Below, in pieces: positions 41,410 to 41,799 of a stretch of DNA of 41,799 nt. Under the pieces are notes generated by a model. The model had not been told where the DNA came from. It was given only the letters and a program-made list of their open reading frames with translations, and did not search any database. A program made the position numbers and the translations under genes. This DNA comes from Acidobacteriota bacterium (GTDB lineage Bacteria > Acidobacteriota > Vicinamibacteria > Vicinamibacterales > UBA2999), in the NCBI GenBank assembly GCA_016213695.1, contig JACQZV010000078.1:1-41799 (forward strand), given 5' to 3'. How positions within the stretch are numbered: position 1 is the stretch's first letter; every line of letters starts with the position of its first letter.

Positions 41410-41799
41410 CCGCCGACGGCGAAGGTGAACGTCCACGGCTGCACGGGCGCGCCGTCAAACGTCCTGATACCTTCGAGGATCTCGACCTGCACCGTCCTGA
41501 ACGACTCCGGCGGGCGGGTGAGCCGGATCTCGATGGCGCGCGTTGCCGCATCGTAGGAGAACGTGAAGGCGAGCGGCTCGGGCGGCCCGGGCGTCTGCCC
41601 GACGCCGGCGTACGCGACACGGATCCGGTCGGCGAGCGACGCGGGGTCCAGGCCCCGTGAAAACTGGACGCGCACGGGGCTCCCCGGCGACACCTGCGTC
41701 TCGCCGTCAGTGGGGGAGGAGAACACCACTTCGCCCGCCTCCGGCGGCGGCGCGGCCGCCGGCCCCGCGGCCGCGGCCGGCGCCGGTGGCGCCGGCGCC
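41406..41799 (-). CDS. Ig-like (SbsA/Big_5-type) domain protein, 5' truncated by the window
   Basis: The visible C-terminal part has an Ig-like bacterial surface-domain pattern: FSSPTDGETQVSPGSPVRVQFSRGLDP, then AFTFSYDAATRAIEIRL and a terminal WTFTFAV. Such domains are usually in exported, cell-surface proteins. The preceding residues are Ala/Gly/Pro-rich, and the frame stays open to the window edge. The GTG at 41729 is therefore not taken as the start. Overall function is unknown. Confidence 0.72.
   Translation of the reverse strand, partial: APAPPAPAAAAGPAAAPPPEAGEVVFSSPTDGETQVSPGSPVRVQFSRGLDPASLADRIRVAYAGVGQTPGPPEPLAFTFSYDAATRAIEIRLTRPPESFRTVQVEILEGIRTFDGAPVQPWTFTFAVGG

Overview
The window is high-GC bacterial chromosomal DNA packed with genes on both strands. 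It looks like Acidobacteriota, most likely a Vicinamibacteria-type soil lineage. I infer this from the mix of families (CarD, SCO with a CusF-like part, DUF885 lipoprotein, CCAEP-tail radical SAM protein, POT transporter), from the GC-rich codon use, and from dispersed palindromic and heptameric intergenic repeats. No 16S gene is present, so the placement is tentative. I see no prophage, transposase or CRISPR array.

Layout. 1-5.4 kb: TlpA-like thioredoxin, a small CGC-motif protein, an EEP-family hydrolase, a transglutaminase-like protein, a SCO copper protein, a DUF72 protein and a YheT-like hydrolase. 5.4-11.3 kb: two DinB-fold proteins, a large membrane protein, LemA and a TPM protein, a degenerate nucleotidyltransferase-like protein, and a YvcK/CofD-like protein. 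11.3-15.3 kb (minus strand): POT transporter, LigD-type 3'-phosphoesterase and DUF885 lipoprotein, tightly spaced. 15.3-18 kb: a two-gene unit of B12-binding/radical SAM protein with a CCAEP tail plus an ATP-grasp enzyme. 18-21.6 kb (minus): YggX, a molybdopterin oxidoreductase and IspG. 21.7-25.4 kb: a second CGC mini-protein, tRNA-Leu(CAA), a decayed spore-coat-U fragment, MscL with a zinc ribbon, a DUF481 protein, an HsdR-tail mini-protein, NhaA and a DUF606 protein. 25.5-29.3 kb: TonB receptor and the two agmatine-to-putrescine genes. 29.3-32.9 kb: hom, thrB and thrC. 32.9-36.3 kb: a siroheme and sulfite/nitrite reductase operon behind a leader region. 36.3-39.1 kb: zinc peptidase plus ATP-grasp, then a toxin-antitoxin pair. 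39.1-41.8 kb: exported methyltransferase, CarD, PlsC and a truncated Ig-like protein.

The strongest new observation is the leader at 32926-33118. A good sigma-70-type promoter is followed by a 29-residue open frame with six cysteine codons among its first 13 codons. Mutually exclusive hairpins follow, and then a textbook intrinsic terminator just before the first gene of the siroheme/reductase operon. This is the layout of a ribosome-mediated cysteine attenuator for sulfur assimilation.

Other recurrent signals stand out. At least twelve genes have a TANNNT box 6-7 nt before the start codon, which suggests widespread leaderless transcription. Four classes of 7-bp tandem repeat fill short intergenic gaps, and one is inserted in frame in the radical SAM gene. 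A palindromic REP-like element shows compensatory stem changes. Two tiny proteins share a CGC-x22/23-C-x4-H pattern.
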